A DNA stretch of 9,475 bases. Source: Heyndrickxia sporothermodurans (GTDB taxonomy: Bacteria > Bacillota > Bacilli > Bacillales > Bacillaceae_C). Shown in pieces: positions 1 through 6,195 of this stretch. The stretch lies in assembly GCF_016785185.1 (NCBI RefSeq), contig NZ_JAEKDY010000125.1; one strand, 5' to 3'. The position numbers were made by a program, and so were the translations under genes. Each line of letters opens with the position of its first letter. The stretch's first letter is position 1. The notes beneath the pieces were generated by a model. It made no database searches, had not been told where the DNA came from, and was given only the letters and a program-made list of their open reading frames with translations.

Positions 1-1
1 A

Positions 2-97
2 TAGTCGGGCGAAGCCTTTACCCTTGAAGGAATGGAAGCAATGGCTATGATCTCAAAAGGACAAAAGGAAACGAAAAAGAATGTAATTTTAAGATAA
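2..97 (+). pseudogene. Remnant resembling the C-terminus of an IS6-family transposase
   Basis: One frame, open from position 5 to a TAA at 95-97, encodes about 30 residues that include TLEGMEAMAMISKGQ. This resembles the C-terminal segment of IS6-family (IS240/IS257-like) transposases, which typically end with a T-x-x-G-x-E-x-M-x-M-I-x-K-G-Q pattern followed by a short basic tail. An in-frame TAG sits at positions 2-4, so within this window the piece cannot be joined to a longer reading frame. The usual final residues of the family are also replaced by a short lysine-rich end. I read it as a decayed insertion-sequence fragment. The match is from memory of the family pattern over only about 15 residues, so another protein end is possible. 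No terminal inverted repeat was recognised after it. Confidence 0.4.
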
Positions 98-142
98 AGT
101 GAGATTAAGAGAAATACTGTCCAAAATACGGGGGTTAATCCG

Positions 143-172
143 ACCTTAGTCCGAAATTGGACTAAGGTTTTT
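143..172 (+). terminator. Rho-independent terminator (rightward)
   Basis: A perfect 10-bp stem, ACCTTAGTCC (143-152) with GGACTAAGGT (159-168), closes a 6-base loop and is followed by a T run at 168-172. The T run is on the plus strand only, so it ends rightward transcription coming from the left edge of the window. It lies past the 3' end of the leftward spoVA-type operon. In that direction the bases after the hairpin are not T-rich, so it is a poor terminator for the operon. Confidence 0.8.
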
Positions 173-233
173 AAACTTATTTCAATTAAAAATGGTATCT
201 TTTTTTCGTCATGTATGAATCTAAGCTAAATCC

Positions 234-1094
234 TTATCCTTTTAAAATAGGGGTCACTTTATCAATGGCTTCTTGTAATTTTTCACTGTTTAACCTATAC
301 ATTTGTTTGGCGTCTTTTGATTCCGTTCCAAGAGCAAATAGTTCTAAGTCTGCTTGACATTTTTTCAAGGTTGAAAGAATTAAGGGTCTTTCTTGTGGGG
401 GTGCGACTTGTAATTTATCGTCAAACAGATCAATCGTTAACTCTCCGTAAGAATTAACCTGTCCCAGAAATACATTTTCAATCGTTACCCCTAGTTTTTC
501 TAATTCAGTTTGTAGCCAAGCCCGACTTCGTCCAATCGTGGCTAGTGGTTCATCCATTATTGTACCATCCATAATAATGGTCTGAGGCTCCTTGATTGAA
601 GCAACCTTCAAGTTTATATCCTTTGCTGTTAAAGGTTGATTTTCTTTCTTTAGCATCACAGATAAATCACCTGTTGCCTCTAAAACAGCAAATTCTACAT
701 CAGAGACTTGAAAGACATCCTTCCTGCGAAGTAGCTCTAACAGTTCATCTGTCGTATATCTTTCCTTTTTTAAATTATCTTCCATAATCTTCCCATCTTT
801 GATAAATACAGTTGCTTTTCCTTCTATAAAATTGCGAAAACCTTTACTTTTTAAGGAAATTAAACCACTGAAAAAGGGAATAGCCGCAAAAATGACAATT
901 CCAATAATTCCGTGAAAAATGTTCCGTTCAAGTCCCGTAGCCACTTCTGCACCAATACTTCCAATAGACATACCGGTGACATATTCAAAGAAAGATAGTT
1001 CAGACATTTGCTTTTTCCCTAACCACTTTGTAATGAAAAATAAAACAACAACAAATATTGCTGACCGTACAGCTATATCTAACCATTCAGGCAC
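234..1094 (-). CDS. DUF421 (YetF-like) membrane protein with DUF1657-like C-terminal tail
   Basis: This is the last gene of the spoVA2mob-like operon (286 aa). It has three predicted N-terminal membrane segments (about residues 6-24, 36-52 and 60-80). The soluble DUF421/YetF domain follows, with the family landmarks KDGKI (99-103), RRKDVF (123-128) and DVEFAVLEATGDLSV (132-146). Residues from about 238 to the end (LSTLKKCQADLELFALGT onward) line up with the small DUF1657 proteins encoded elsewhere in this operon, so the protein joins both domains. This matches the two-domain protein called 2Duf in the literature on heat-resistant Bacillus spores, an inner-membrane protein linked to wet-heat resistance. 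Its molecular activity is unknown. The start is GTG, chosen because GGGGGTG lies 7 bases upstream. The gene follows the second DUF1657 gene after 30 bp. Confidence 0.9.
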   Translation of the reverse strand: MPEWLDIAVRSAIFVVVLFFITKWLGKKQMSELSFFEYVTGMSIGSIGAEVATGLERNIFHGIIGIVIFAAIPFFSGLISLKSKGFRNFIEGKATVFIKDGKIMEDNLKKERYTTDELLELLRRKDVFQVSDVEFAVLEATGDLSVMLKKENQPLTAKDINLKVASIKEPQTIIMDGTIMDEPLATIGRSRAWLQTELEKLGVTIENVFLGQVNSYGELTIDLFDDKLQVAPPQERPLILSTLKKCQADLELFALGTESKDAKQMYRLNSEKLQEAIDKVTPILKG

Positions 1095-1124
1095 TGCTTG
1101 ACACCCCCTGTAAATAAAGTTTAT

Positions 1125-1331
1125 CTAGAAACCCTTGTACTGAAGTTCCTCTCCTTCTAACTCGCCGACTCTTTTTTTTAAATCTTTTGTTACTTCGTGT
1201 AAGACCATCATAGCCTCATGCAAAGTTCGCTTCGATTCATCATCAAGAGTCCGTAATGCTAAACTTGAGAGACTTGCTTCTACCCCTTTTAGACTGGCAA
1301 AACACTGTTTAACATCTGATCCTACTGTCAT
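1125..1331 (-). CDS. DUF1657 domain protein (second copy)
   Basis: A small soluble, mostly helical protein of 68 aa and the sixth gene of the operon. It starts MTVGSDVK and ends in a glutamate-rich segment closing with LQYKGF. It is clearly paralogous to the first gene of the operon (MTVINDVK at the start, PQYKQQ at the end), with a shared central SLAL/TFAL helix. DUF1657 proteins are known from spore formers but have no assigned biochemical role. Its presence beside SpoVA proteins and the related tail on the downstream DUF421 protein suggest that they work together at the spore inner membrane; this is inference. The ATG is preceded by AAGGAGA at good spacing, 11 bp after the spoVAEb stop, so the two are co-transcribed. 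Confidence 0.88.
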   Translation of the reverse strand: MTVGSDVKQCFASLKGVEASLSSLALRTLDDESKRTLHEAMMVLHEVTKDLKKRVGELEGEELQYKGF

Positions 1332-1342
1332 CCAAATTCTCC

Positions 1343-1693
1343 TTATCCTTTTGGTTTAAAAATTAAAGCTCCTAACATGCCGAAAACAATGGCAGCTGAA
1401 ATACCTGAACTAGTTACTTCAAACATTCCTGTCAGTACACCAACTAACCCATGTTTTTCTGCTTCCTGCATCGCACCATGAACAAGCGAATTCCCAAAAC
1501 TTGTAATCGGAACGGTAGCCCCTGCCCCAGCAAAATCAATCAAAGGCTCGTATAGTCCAAATCCATCTAAAAGCGCCCCAATCACTACAAGAGCACTTAA
1601 GGTATGACCTGGTGTCAATTTAAATACATCAAACATAATTTGCCCAATGATACAAATTAAACCGCCTACGACAAAAGCCCAAAAATAGATCAT
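1343..1693 (-). CDS. spoVAE: Stage V sporulation protein AE (SpoVAEb type)
   Basis: A 116-aa integral membrane protein of the SpoVAEb family, part of the inner-membrane SpoVA complex that moves Ca-dipicolinic acid into the developing spore and out at germination. Nearly the whole chain is hydrophobic, with segments at about 3-20, 31-48 and 82-112. It shares the pattern GGLIC-IGQ (10-18) and GAGATVPITSFGN (56-68) with SpoVAC of the same operon, so the two are paralogous subunits. The start ATG overlaps the spoVAD stop as ATGA, preceded by GGAGGTG, giving translational coupling. Full family length, with no lesion seen. Confidence 0.95.
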   Translation of the reverse strand: MIYFWAFVVGGLICIIGQIMFDVFKLTPGHTLSALVVIGALLDGFGLYEPLIDFAGAGATVPITSFGNSLVHGAMQEAEKHGLVGVLTGMFEVTSSGISAAIVFGMLGALIFKPKG

Positions 1694-2709
1694 GTTAATT
1701 GTTCACCTCCGTATTCAATTGACACTGCATGGGCGATACAAGGAATTGTTTCATTTTGCTGAAAGGACAACGGTGAAAGCAAAGCACCTGTAGCCACAAC
1801 TAACATTCGTTTAAATTCACCTTTTTTCATGCGGTTTAATAAATGCCCATAAACTACCGTTGCTGAACAGCCTGCACCGCTTGCTCCTGCAAGAACGGGT
1901 TGTCCTTCCCGATAAATCATAAGGCCACAATCCTGGTATTGTTCTTCACTAATAGGAGTTCCATGCTTTTTAAATAGATCCATGGACACTTCCTGTCCGA
2001 TTTGGCCAAGGTCACCGGTTACAATTAAATCGTAATAAGATGGCTCAACATTTCGTTCCTTTAAATGGGCTTCAATGGTATCAACCGCAGCTGGCGCCAT
2101 AGCTCCTCCCATGTTAAATGGATCTGTCAATCCCATATCGATTACACGACCAATTGTGGCAGATGTGACATGAGGTCCTTCCCCAGAATCACTTAATAGG
2201 GCTGCACCTGCACCAGTAACCGTCCATTGTGCCGTAGGTGGCTTTTGTCCACCATACTCAGTTGGATACCGAAATTGTTTTTCAACAGCTGTATCATGAC
2301 TGGAAGCTCCTGTTAACAAATATTTCGCTCCTTTTGTATTTACAATATAAGCACCTAGAGCCAGTCCTTCCATCGAGGTAGAGCAAGCACCGAATAAGCC
2401 AAAATAAGGAGCTCCAATCGTTCTGCTAGCGAAACTTGTTGGGGTGATTTGATTGATTAAGTCCCCAGCTAGGATAAATTGAACTTGATCCTTTTGTATG
2501 CCCCCTTTTTCCATGGCTTTTTGGCAAGCCTCTTCAAAAAGGATTTTATGTGCTTTCTCATAGGAATCCTGCCCAAGCCATAAATCAGCATGAAGAGTAT
2601 CGAAATCATCTGGGATAGCACCATTGGCTTCAAATGGTCCACCAACGGTTCCAGTGGAGATAATGACAGGCTTTTGTTCGAAGATCCATGTACGATGACC
2701 TGCTAGCAT
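1690..2709 (-). CDS. spoVAD: Stage V sporulation protein AD (SpoVAD)
   Basis: A soluble thiolase-fold protein (339 aa from the chosen start) that binds dipicolinic acid and works with SpoVAC and SpoVAE in Ca-DPA transport. The N-terminus MLAGHRTWIFEQKP and the following STGTVGGPFE match the family closely. A segment FGLFGACSTSMEGLALG surrounds Cys109 at the position of the thiolase/KAS nucleophile, and glycine-rich GASGAGCSATVVYG lies near the C-terminus. The ATG at 2707-2709 is preferred to one 15 bases upstream: it starts at the usual family N-terminus, it forms TAATG with the spoVAC stop (one-base overlap), and GGGGTGG lies just upstream. It overlaps the next gene by 4 bp. Confidence 0.95.
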   Translation of the reverse strand: MLAGHRTWIFEQKPVIISTGTVGGPFEANGAIPDDFDTLHADLWLGQDSYEKAHKILFEEACQKAMEKGGIQKDQVQFILAGDLINQITPTSFASRTIGAPYFGLFGACSTSMEGLALGAYIVNTKGAKYLLTGASSHDTAVEKQFRYPTEYGGQKPPTAQWTVTGAGAALLSDSGEGPHVTSATIGRVIDMGLTDPFNMGGAMAPAAVDTIEAHLKERNVEPSYYDLIVTGDLGQIGQEVSMDLFKKHGTPISEEQYQDCGLMIYREGQPVLAGASGAGCSATVVYGHLLNRMKKGEFKRMLVVATGALLSPLSFQQNETIPCIAHAVSIEYGGEQLT

Positions 2710-3188
2710 TATAAACCACCCCATCTGATTAAAATTGTTTTAATTAAGGCAATGATAAAAGCAGAAAACACACCAAATAAAATGACAGAACCGGCTAGTT
2801 TAAACATATTGCTGCCTACGCCCAGTACAAATCCTTCGGTTCGATGTTCAATGGCAGGTGATATGACCGCATTGCCAAAACCTGTTACAGGTACAGCTGT
2901 TCCAGCCCCACCAAATTGGGCCATTCGATCATATACGCCAAAACCAGTAAGAAGCATTGTAATAAAAATTAACGTACCCACCGTCGGATTTCCGGCCGTT
3001 TGCTCAGTAAAATCGAAATAATAAATGTAAAAGTCTGAAATAAGCTGACCAATCAAACAAATAAGTCCACCGGTTAAAAAGGCCTTAATACAATTTTTAA
3101 CAACCGGTCTTTTGATCTCTCGTTGTTTTTGCAATTTTTGATATTCCTGTTGCACAGGAGTAAGTTGTTTCTTTTGATTGTTAGACAT
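2709..3188 (-). CDS. spoVAC: Stage V sporulation protein AC (SpoVAC)
   Basis: A 159-aa membrane protein; the family is known as the likely mechanosensitive, pore-forming subunit of the spore Ca-DPA channel. A charged N-terminal tail (about 1-30, rich in K and Q) precedes hydrophobic segments at about 34-53, 70-86 and 120-150. Family landmarks are GGLICLIGQ (40-48), GFGVYDRMAQFGGAGTAVPV (82-101) and GFGNAVISPAIE (103-114). The ATG has AGAGGAAGGA upstream, 17 bp after the lipoprotein stop. Its stop codon overlaps the spoVAD ATG by one base. Length and motifs are normal for the family. Confidence 0.95.
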   Translation of the reverse strand: MSNNQKKQLTPVQQEYQKLQKQREIKRPVVKNCIKAFLTGGLICLIGQLISDFYIYYFDFTEQTAGNPTVGTLIFITMLLTGFGVYDRMAQFGGAGTAVPVTGFGNAVISPAIEHRTEGFVLGVGSNMFKLAGSVILFGVFSAFIIALIKTILIRWGGL

Positions 3189-3205
3189 AACTCGATCCTT
3201 CCTCT

Positions 3206-3679
3206 TTAGGTTTGTTCCTTCATAAGACTTTTCAGTTTGTTCAAATCATTTTTTAAGTTCTTCTTATTCATATCGTTTTTTTTCAGTCTTTGCTCGACCT
3301 TTTCAAGCTCCCAGAATATTTTTTTATCAGTCGAAACAAAAACTTTATAGTCGGGATACTTTTTTTCTAAGTCGGATTTTACTGACTTCTCGATACTCTT
3401 TAATCGAAATCGATCAAAATTCTCAACTTTAATCGCTGCCATAAGCTCTTTATCAGTATTCACAGCTTTTACGTCTGTAATATCTTCCTTGGCAATTATC
3501 TTTTCTTTCGCATGATTGGCAACGGATTGATCAATTGGCTTACTTGTATGTACTTGTGAAATACCAAAAGTACTATTACCTTGAGTAAATTCATTTTGAT
3601 TACCATTACATCCTGATGCGAAACCAATGACCATTATAATAAAAAGTAGGTTTTTCAATGTGGTTATTTTATCTTTCAA
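3206..3679 (-). CDS. YhcN/YlaJ-family sporulation lipoprotein
   Basis: A predicted spore lipoprotein (157 aa from TTG) and the second gene of the spoVA2mob-like operon. A short basic start (KDKITTLKN) precedes a hydrophobic core (about 11-20) and the lipobox ASGC with Cys24, so the mature protein should be lipid-anchored on the outer face of the inner spore membrane. The mature part has a YhcN/YlaJ-like region (IIAKEDITDVKAVNTDKELM) and then a lysine-rich, probably coiled-coil tail. The frame opens at an ATG 24 bases further upstream, but that ATG has no ribosome binding site. The TTG at 3677-3679 has GGAGGTG 5 bases upstream and gives a normal-length signal peptide. Its mRNA must read through the terminator hairpin at 3718-3749 unless an unseen promoter exists. 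Confidence 0.85.
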   Translation of the reverse strand: MKDKITTLKNLLFIIMVIGFASGCNGNQNEFTQGNSTFGISQVHTSKPIDQSVANHAKEKIIAKEDITDVKAVNTDKELMAAIKVENFDRFRLKSIEKSVKSDLEKKYPDYKVFVSTDKKIFWELEKVEQRLKKNDMNKKNLKNDLNKLKSLMKEQT

Positions 3680-3684
3680 AAAAA

Positions 3685-3691
3685 CACCTCC
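3685..3691 (-). promoter_or_regulatory. Ribosome binding site deciding the lipoprotein start
   Basis: GGAGGTG on the minus strand lies five bases before the TTG at 3677-3679, inside the longer frame that opens at 3703. No comparable site precedes the upstream ATG, so translation should begin at the TTG. Confidence 0.75.
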
Positions 3692-3717
3692 ATTTTTTTC
3701 CATTATTTAAACAGCTG

Positions 3718-3749
3718 AAAAAAGGTTGGTTAAGAGGCCAACCTTTTTT
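3718..3749 (-). terminator. Intrinsic terminator inside the operon, after the first DUF1657 gene
   Basis: A perfect 12-bp stem, AAAAAAGGTTGG (3718-3729) with CCAACCTTTTTT (3738-3749), has an 8-base loop. The A/T flanks make it a possible terminator in both directions; on the minus strand it falls about 12 bases after the first DUF1657 stop codon. The remaining six operon genes lie beyond it with no obvious promoter of their own, so it probably acts as an attenuator that keeps the first gene abundant and the rest at a lower level. Confidence 0.8.
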
Positions 3750-3760
3750 CGCCTTACTAA

Positions 3761-3967
3761 TTACTGTTGTTTGTATTGAGGTTCTTCTTGTTCGATTTGT
3801 TGAACACGTGGTTCAATGCTGTCTACAACGGATTGGGTTTGCTTAGCTGCATCTTGGTAAAGTTGCTTAGCTTGTTGATTATCTGTACTAAGAGCAAATG
3901 TTTCAAAGCTAGCTTGAGCACTTTTCAATCCTGCTAGAGCTGTTTTAACGTCATTTATTACTGTCAT
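3761..3967 (-). CDS. DUF1657 domain protein (first copy)
   Basis: The first gene of the spoVA2mob-like operon, a 68-aa soluble, glutamine-rich helical protein starting MTVINDVK. It is paralogous to the protein at 1125-1331 and to the C-terminal tail of the DUF421 protein at 234-1094: ASFETFAL here, ASLSSLAL and ADLELFAL there. The function of DUF1657 is not known. The position right behind a sigma-G-like promoter and right before a terminator suggests high forespore expression, rather as for small spore proteins; this is inference. The ATG has AAGGAGG 8 bases upstream, among the strongest ribosome binding sites in the window. Confidence 0.9.
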   Translation of the reverse strand: MTVINDVKTALAGLKSAQASFETFALSTDNQQAKQLYQDAAKQTQSVVDSIEPRVQQIEQEEPQYKQQ

Positions 3968-4447
3968 GATAATTTCCTCCTTGAATTTTTTTTACTCTTT
4001 TATTTTGCTTTATGGAGAATTTTTTATTCAATGATTTTTGGGAAATTTAAATCTAAATTATTTTTGACGTATAGCTCCATTTTTTCGATAATAACCCCTT
4101 TTCCATATCCCCATCATTTCTTCTATTTCTCGTTGACAGCAATAGCTCTTATAACTTTTCATTTTTTCTTTTCTCAACTTCAATTTCTTTTACACCCCTA
4201 CCTTTATAAAATAAGATGATTGTATTTCCTGAAAGGACTAATATTTTTCCCATTTTTCGGATATTATCCCAAAGTTTTAAGAGTTTCTCCCTCTTAATCA
4301 TCCTATTTATGGGTATTTAACATTGAAAATGTAATAACAAAGATAAACGCATGCATTTGTCGCCGTATTAAGGTTTGTCTAATACATAAAAAGGAACTGT
4401 TTTGTTATTAAACATCAAATTTTTCATACATTTTAGAAGGTGAAAAA
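3968..4447. other. Divergent intergenic region between the spoVA-type and ger genes
   Basis: About 480 bases without a convincing gene. It holds the leftward ribosome binding site and sigma-G-like promoter (3970-4030). It also holds a 7-bp inverted repeat, TTAAGAG (4277-4283) with CTCTTAA (4291-4297), that has no T run, and the ribosome binding site for the small ORF at 4448. Two short minus-strand frames (4149-4301 and 4058-4162, overlapping and one base out of frame with each other) have weak initiation signals and no recognised product. The middle is very T-rich on the plus strand. Confidence 0.5.
4001..4030 (-). promoter_or_regulatory. Sigma-G-like promoter for the spoVA-type operon
   Basis: On the minus strand TGAATA (4030-4025) is followed after 17 bases by CAAAATA (4007-4001). 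The sigma-G consensus is roughly GNATA, 17-18 bases, CATNNTA, so the -35 fits fully and the -10 has one mismatch. Initiation would fall near 3993, about 26 bases before the first ATG. Forespore-specific transcription is what known spoVA operons use. A sigma-F contribution cannot be excluded because the two factors share recognition elements. Confidence 0.65.
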
Positions 4448-4552
4448 ATGACAACAAAACAAAAAAGGAAATCCTTTCAACGTTTAACGTTAAAACCAAA
4501 AAAGGACATTGAAGAAATAAAATTTGGGATTAATCTGAGAGAAAAAGGGTAA
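4448..4552 (+). CDS. Small basic hypothetical protein (34 aa)
   Basis: A 34-codon ORF, MTTKQKRKSF at the start and INLREKG at the end, rich in lysine and arginine. AGAAGG lies 7 bases before the ATG, a good ribosome binding site that makes translation plausible. It reads toward the germinant receptor operon and stops about 150 bases before it. I do not recognise the family. It may be a real small basic protein, a leader peptide, or the surviving start of a decayed gene. No confident promoter was found upstream. Confidence 0.4.
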   Translation: MTTKQKRKSFQRLTLKPKKDIEEIKFGINLREKG

Positions 4553-4588
4553 TAACTGACAAGAAACCAACCTCTTAAACTAGACACA

Positions 4589-4613
4589 ATAATGGTTTAA
4601 CGCTGTCCATTAT
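4589..4613. repeat. Inverted repeat upstream of the ger operon
   Basis: ATAATGG (4589-4595) and CCATTAT (4607-4613) form a perfect 7-bp inverted repeat around an 11-base spacer. It is not followed by a T run, so it is not a normal terminator. It lies about 90 bases before the first ger start and could be an operator or chance in AT-rich DNA. Confidence 0.3.
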
Positions 4614-4648
4614 GATGTATTGGTTCTACGATCCTTCTATCCATATTC

Positions 4649-4680
4649 TGTATAAAATAATTTTTTTAACAGACACTATA
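4649..4680 (+). promoter_or_regulatory. Weak candidate sigma-G-like promoter for the ger operon
   Basis: TGTATA (4649-4654) and CACTATA (4674-4680) resemble sigma-G -35 and -10 elements, but the spacer is 19 bases (17-18 is usual) and the -10 has one mismatch. Initiation near 4687 would leave a short leader that still contains the ribosome binding site at 4690-4695. Ger operons are generally sigma-G-dependent, which is why this reading is preferred to a sigma-A one. Confidence 0.3.
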
Positions 4681-4689
4681 AAAAACGTT

Positions 4690-4695
4690 GAAGGA
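4690..4695 (+). promoter_or_regulatory. Ribosome binding site deciding the GerA-subunit start
   Basis: GAAGGA lies 10 bases before the ATG at 4706. An in-frame TTG at 4688 has no site before it, and the ATG at 4697 is too close to use this one, so 4706 is the best start. Confidence 0.6.
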
Positions 4696-4705
4696 AATGA
4701 TAAGA

Positions 4706-6187
4706 ATGACAGAGCGTAATAATAATGAGAGCTTGCCAGGTTATGAAAAAATTAAATCGATTCTTAATGAATCACCCGACTTGAATTGTCGAAAGATTGA
4801 AGCTGGACAAGTGGGGATTCATATTATTTTCATGAAGAATTTAATTAAGCCAGAGATTCTAAATGAATATGTCATTAAATACATTGAAGAACTTTCTGTA
4901 GAATACTTACATTACACCTATTTAATGAAAAACATACCTATAGAAGAAATAAAGGTAAATTTAGAGGAACAAGAGGTAATCTCTTCCCTATTAAAAGGAT
5001 TTGCTTATATTTATTTTTTAGATGAGAAAAAGGCATTCATGGTGAACTGCGCAAATCCCATTGAACGCTCTATTGAGAAAGCAGAAACAGAATCGTTAGT
5101 ATATGGACCTAAAATTTCGTTCACTGAATCATTAACTTCTAACGTTAAGATAATCAGACAAAATCTAAATGATTATAATTTGTGCACGGATGAAATAAAG
5201 ATTGGGGAACGCGCTCAAAAGCAAGTAAGAATTGTATATATAAAAGATATTGCTAACGATGACACTCTTCAGACACTTAAGGAAAGGATTAAACAATTAA
5301 AAACGGATAATATAAGTGACAGTTCCGTTTTGGCTCAATGCCTAGAAGATAATCATTACTCTTTATTTCCACAATTTATATTAACAGAGCTGCCCGATCG
5401 ATTCATCTACTCGATTATAAACGGGCGAATTGGTGTTTTTATAGATGGTAGCCCAGTAGGGATTATAGGTCCTGCTAATTTTTTCTCATTTTTCGAATCA
5501 ACAGAAGATATCTATTTGAGATGGTCTTTAAGTACATTTATTCGTTTTATCCGATTTTTTGCTATGGTAGGTTCTATTTTTTTAACAGCCATTTATGTGG
5601 CTGCCATGACTTATCATTTTGAACTCATACCATCTAAATTGTTATTTATCATTGGACAATCACGTTCACAAGTTCCTTTTCCGCCCTTATTAGAAGCACT
5701 CTTACTAGAATTGTTAATTGAGTTACTTAGAGAAGCTGGTGCCCGCCTTCCTACAAAAGTAGGACAAACAATGGCAATTGTAGGAGGTCTTGTCATTGGC
5801 CAAGCAACGGTTGAGGCAGGATTAACTAGCAATATTTTAATTATCATTGTTGCATTTAGTGCATTAGGGGCATTTTCGGCTCCTATTTATGAAATGGGCA
5901 CTGCTGTCAGAATTGCTAGATTTCCAATCATTATTTTAGCAGGTGTTTGGGGGTTAAATGGAATCATTTTTGGTATATGTATTCTAATGGTTCACTTGTT
6001 AAAATTAACTTCTTTAAATAAACCTTATCTTGCACCTCTATATCCGCTAAGAATGAAAGATTTGCAATATTTTTTAATACGTCTCCCCCACCATTTTTAT
6101 ATGAGGCGACCGTTAGTAAATCGACCAAAAGACTTCATTCGCCTAAAGGAGCGATTAAGAAATATAACAGATTTAGATGAATTTTGA
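4706..6187 (+). CDS. GerA-family spore germinant receptor, A subunit
   Basis: The A subunit (GerAA/GerBA/GerKA type) of a germinant receptor, which sits in the inner spore membrane and takes part in nutrient sensing and ion-channel function; 493 aa, the normal family length. The first ~230 residues are soluble and contain the family pattern PKISFTESLTSNVKIIRQ (about 135-152). PDRFIYSIINGRIGVFIDG (about 230-248) leads into the membrane domain. That domain carries LLELLIELLREAGARLP (about 333-349) and GLVIGQATVEAGL (about 361-373), and a basic C-terminal tail follows it. All landmarks are intact. The 8-bp gap to the next gene shows an operon. Which germinant it senses cannot be told from sequence. 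Confidence 0.95.
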   Translation: MTERNNNESLPGYEKIKSILNESPDLNCRKIEAGQVGIHIIFMKNLIKPEILNEYVIKYIEELSVEYLHYTYLMKNIPIEEIKVNLEEQEVISSLLKGFAYIYFLDEKKAFMVNCANPIERSIEKAETESLVYGPKISFTESLTSNVKIIRQNLNDYNLCTDEIKIGERAQKQVRIVYIKDIANDDTLQTLKERIKQLKTDNISDSSVLAQCLEDNHYSLFPQFILTELPDRFIYSIINGRIGVFIDGSPVGIIGPANFFSFFESTEDIYLRWSLSTFIRFIRFFAMVGSIFLTAIYVAAMTYHFELIPSKLLFIIGQSRSQVPFPPLLEALLLELLIELLREAGARLPTKVGQTMAIVGGLVIGQATVEAGLTSNILIIIVAFSALGAFSAPIYEMGTAVRIARFPIIILAGVWGLNGIIFGICILMVHLLKLTSLNKPYLAPLYPLRMKDLQYFLIRLPHHFYMRRPLVNRPKDFIRLKERLRNITDLDEF

Positions 6188-6195
6188 GGTGCAAA

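Noticed and set aside
2709..2724. Upstream ATG giving SpoVAD five extra residues
   Set aside because: The extra residues are not part of the normal family N-terminus; the ATG at 2709 is coupled to the spoVAC stop and has a better ribosome binding site.
2752..3021. Plus-strand frame of 89 codons opposite spoVAC
   Set aside because: It lies wholly antisense to a clear spoVAC gene, has no ribosome binding site and no recognisable domain.
4031..4219. Plus-strand frame of 62 codons, hydrophobic and phenylalanine-rich
   Set aside because: It has no ribosome binding site, its composition follows from T-rich DNA, and it begins against the leftward sigma-G-like promoter.
4688..4705. TTG at 4688 and ATG at 4697 as starts for the GerA-type subunit
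   Set aside because: No ribosome binding site precedes the TTG, and the only good site abuts the ATG at 4697; the ATG at 4706 has workable spacing.
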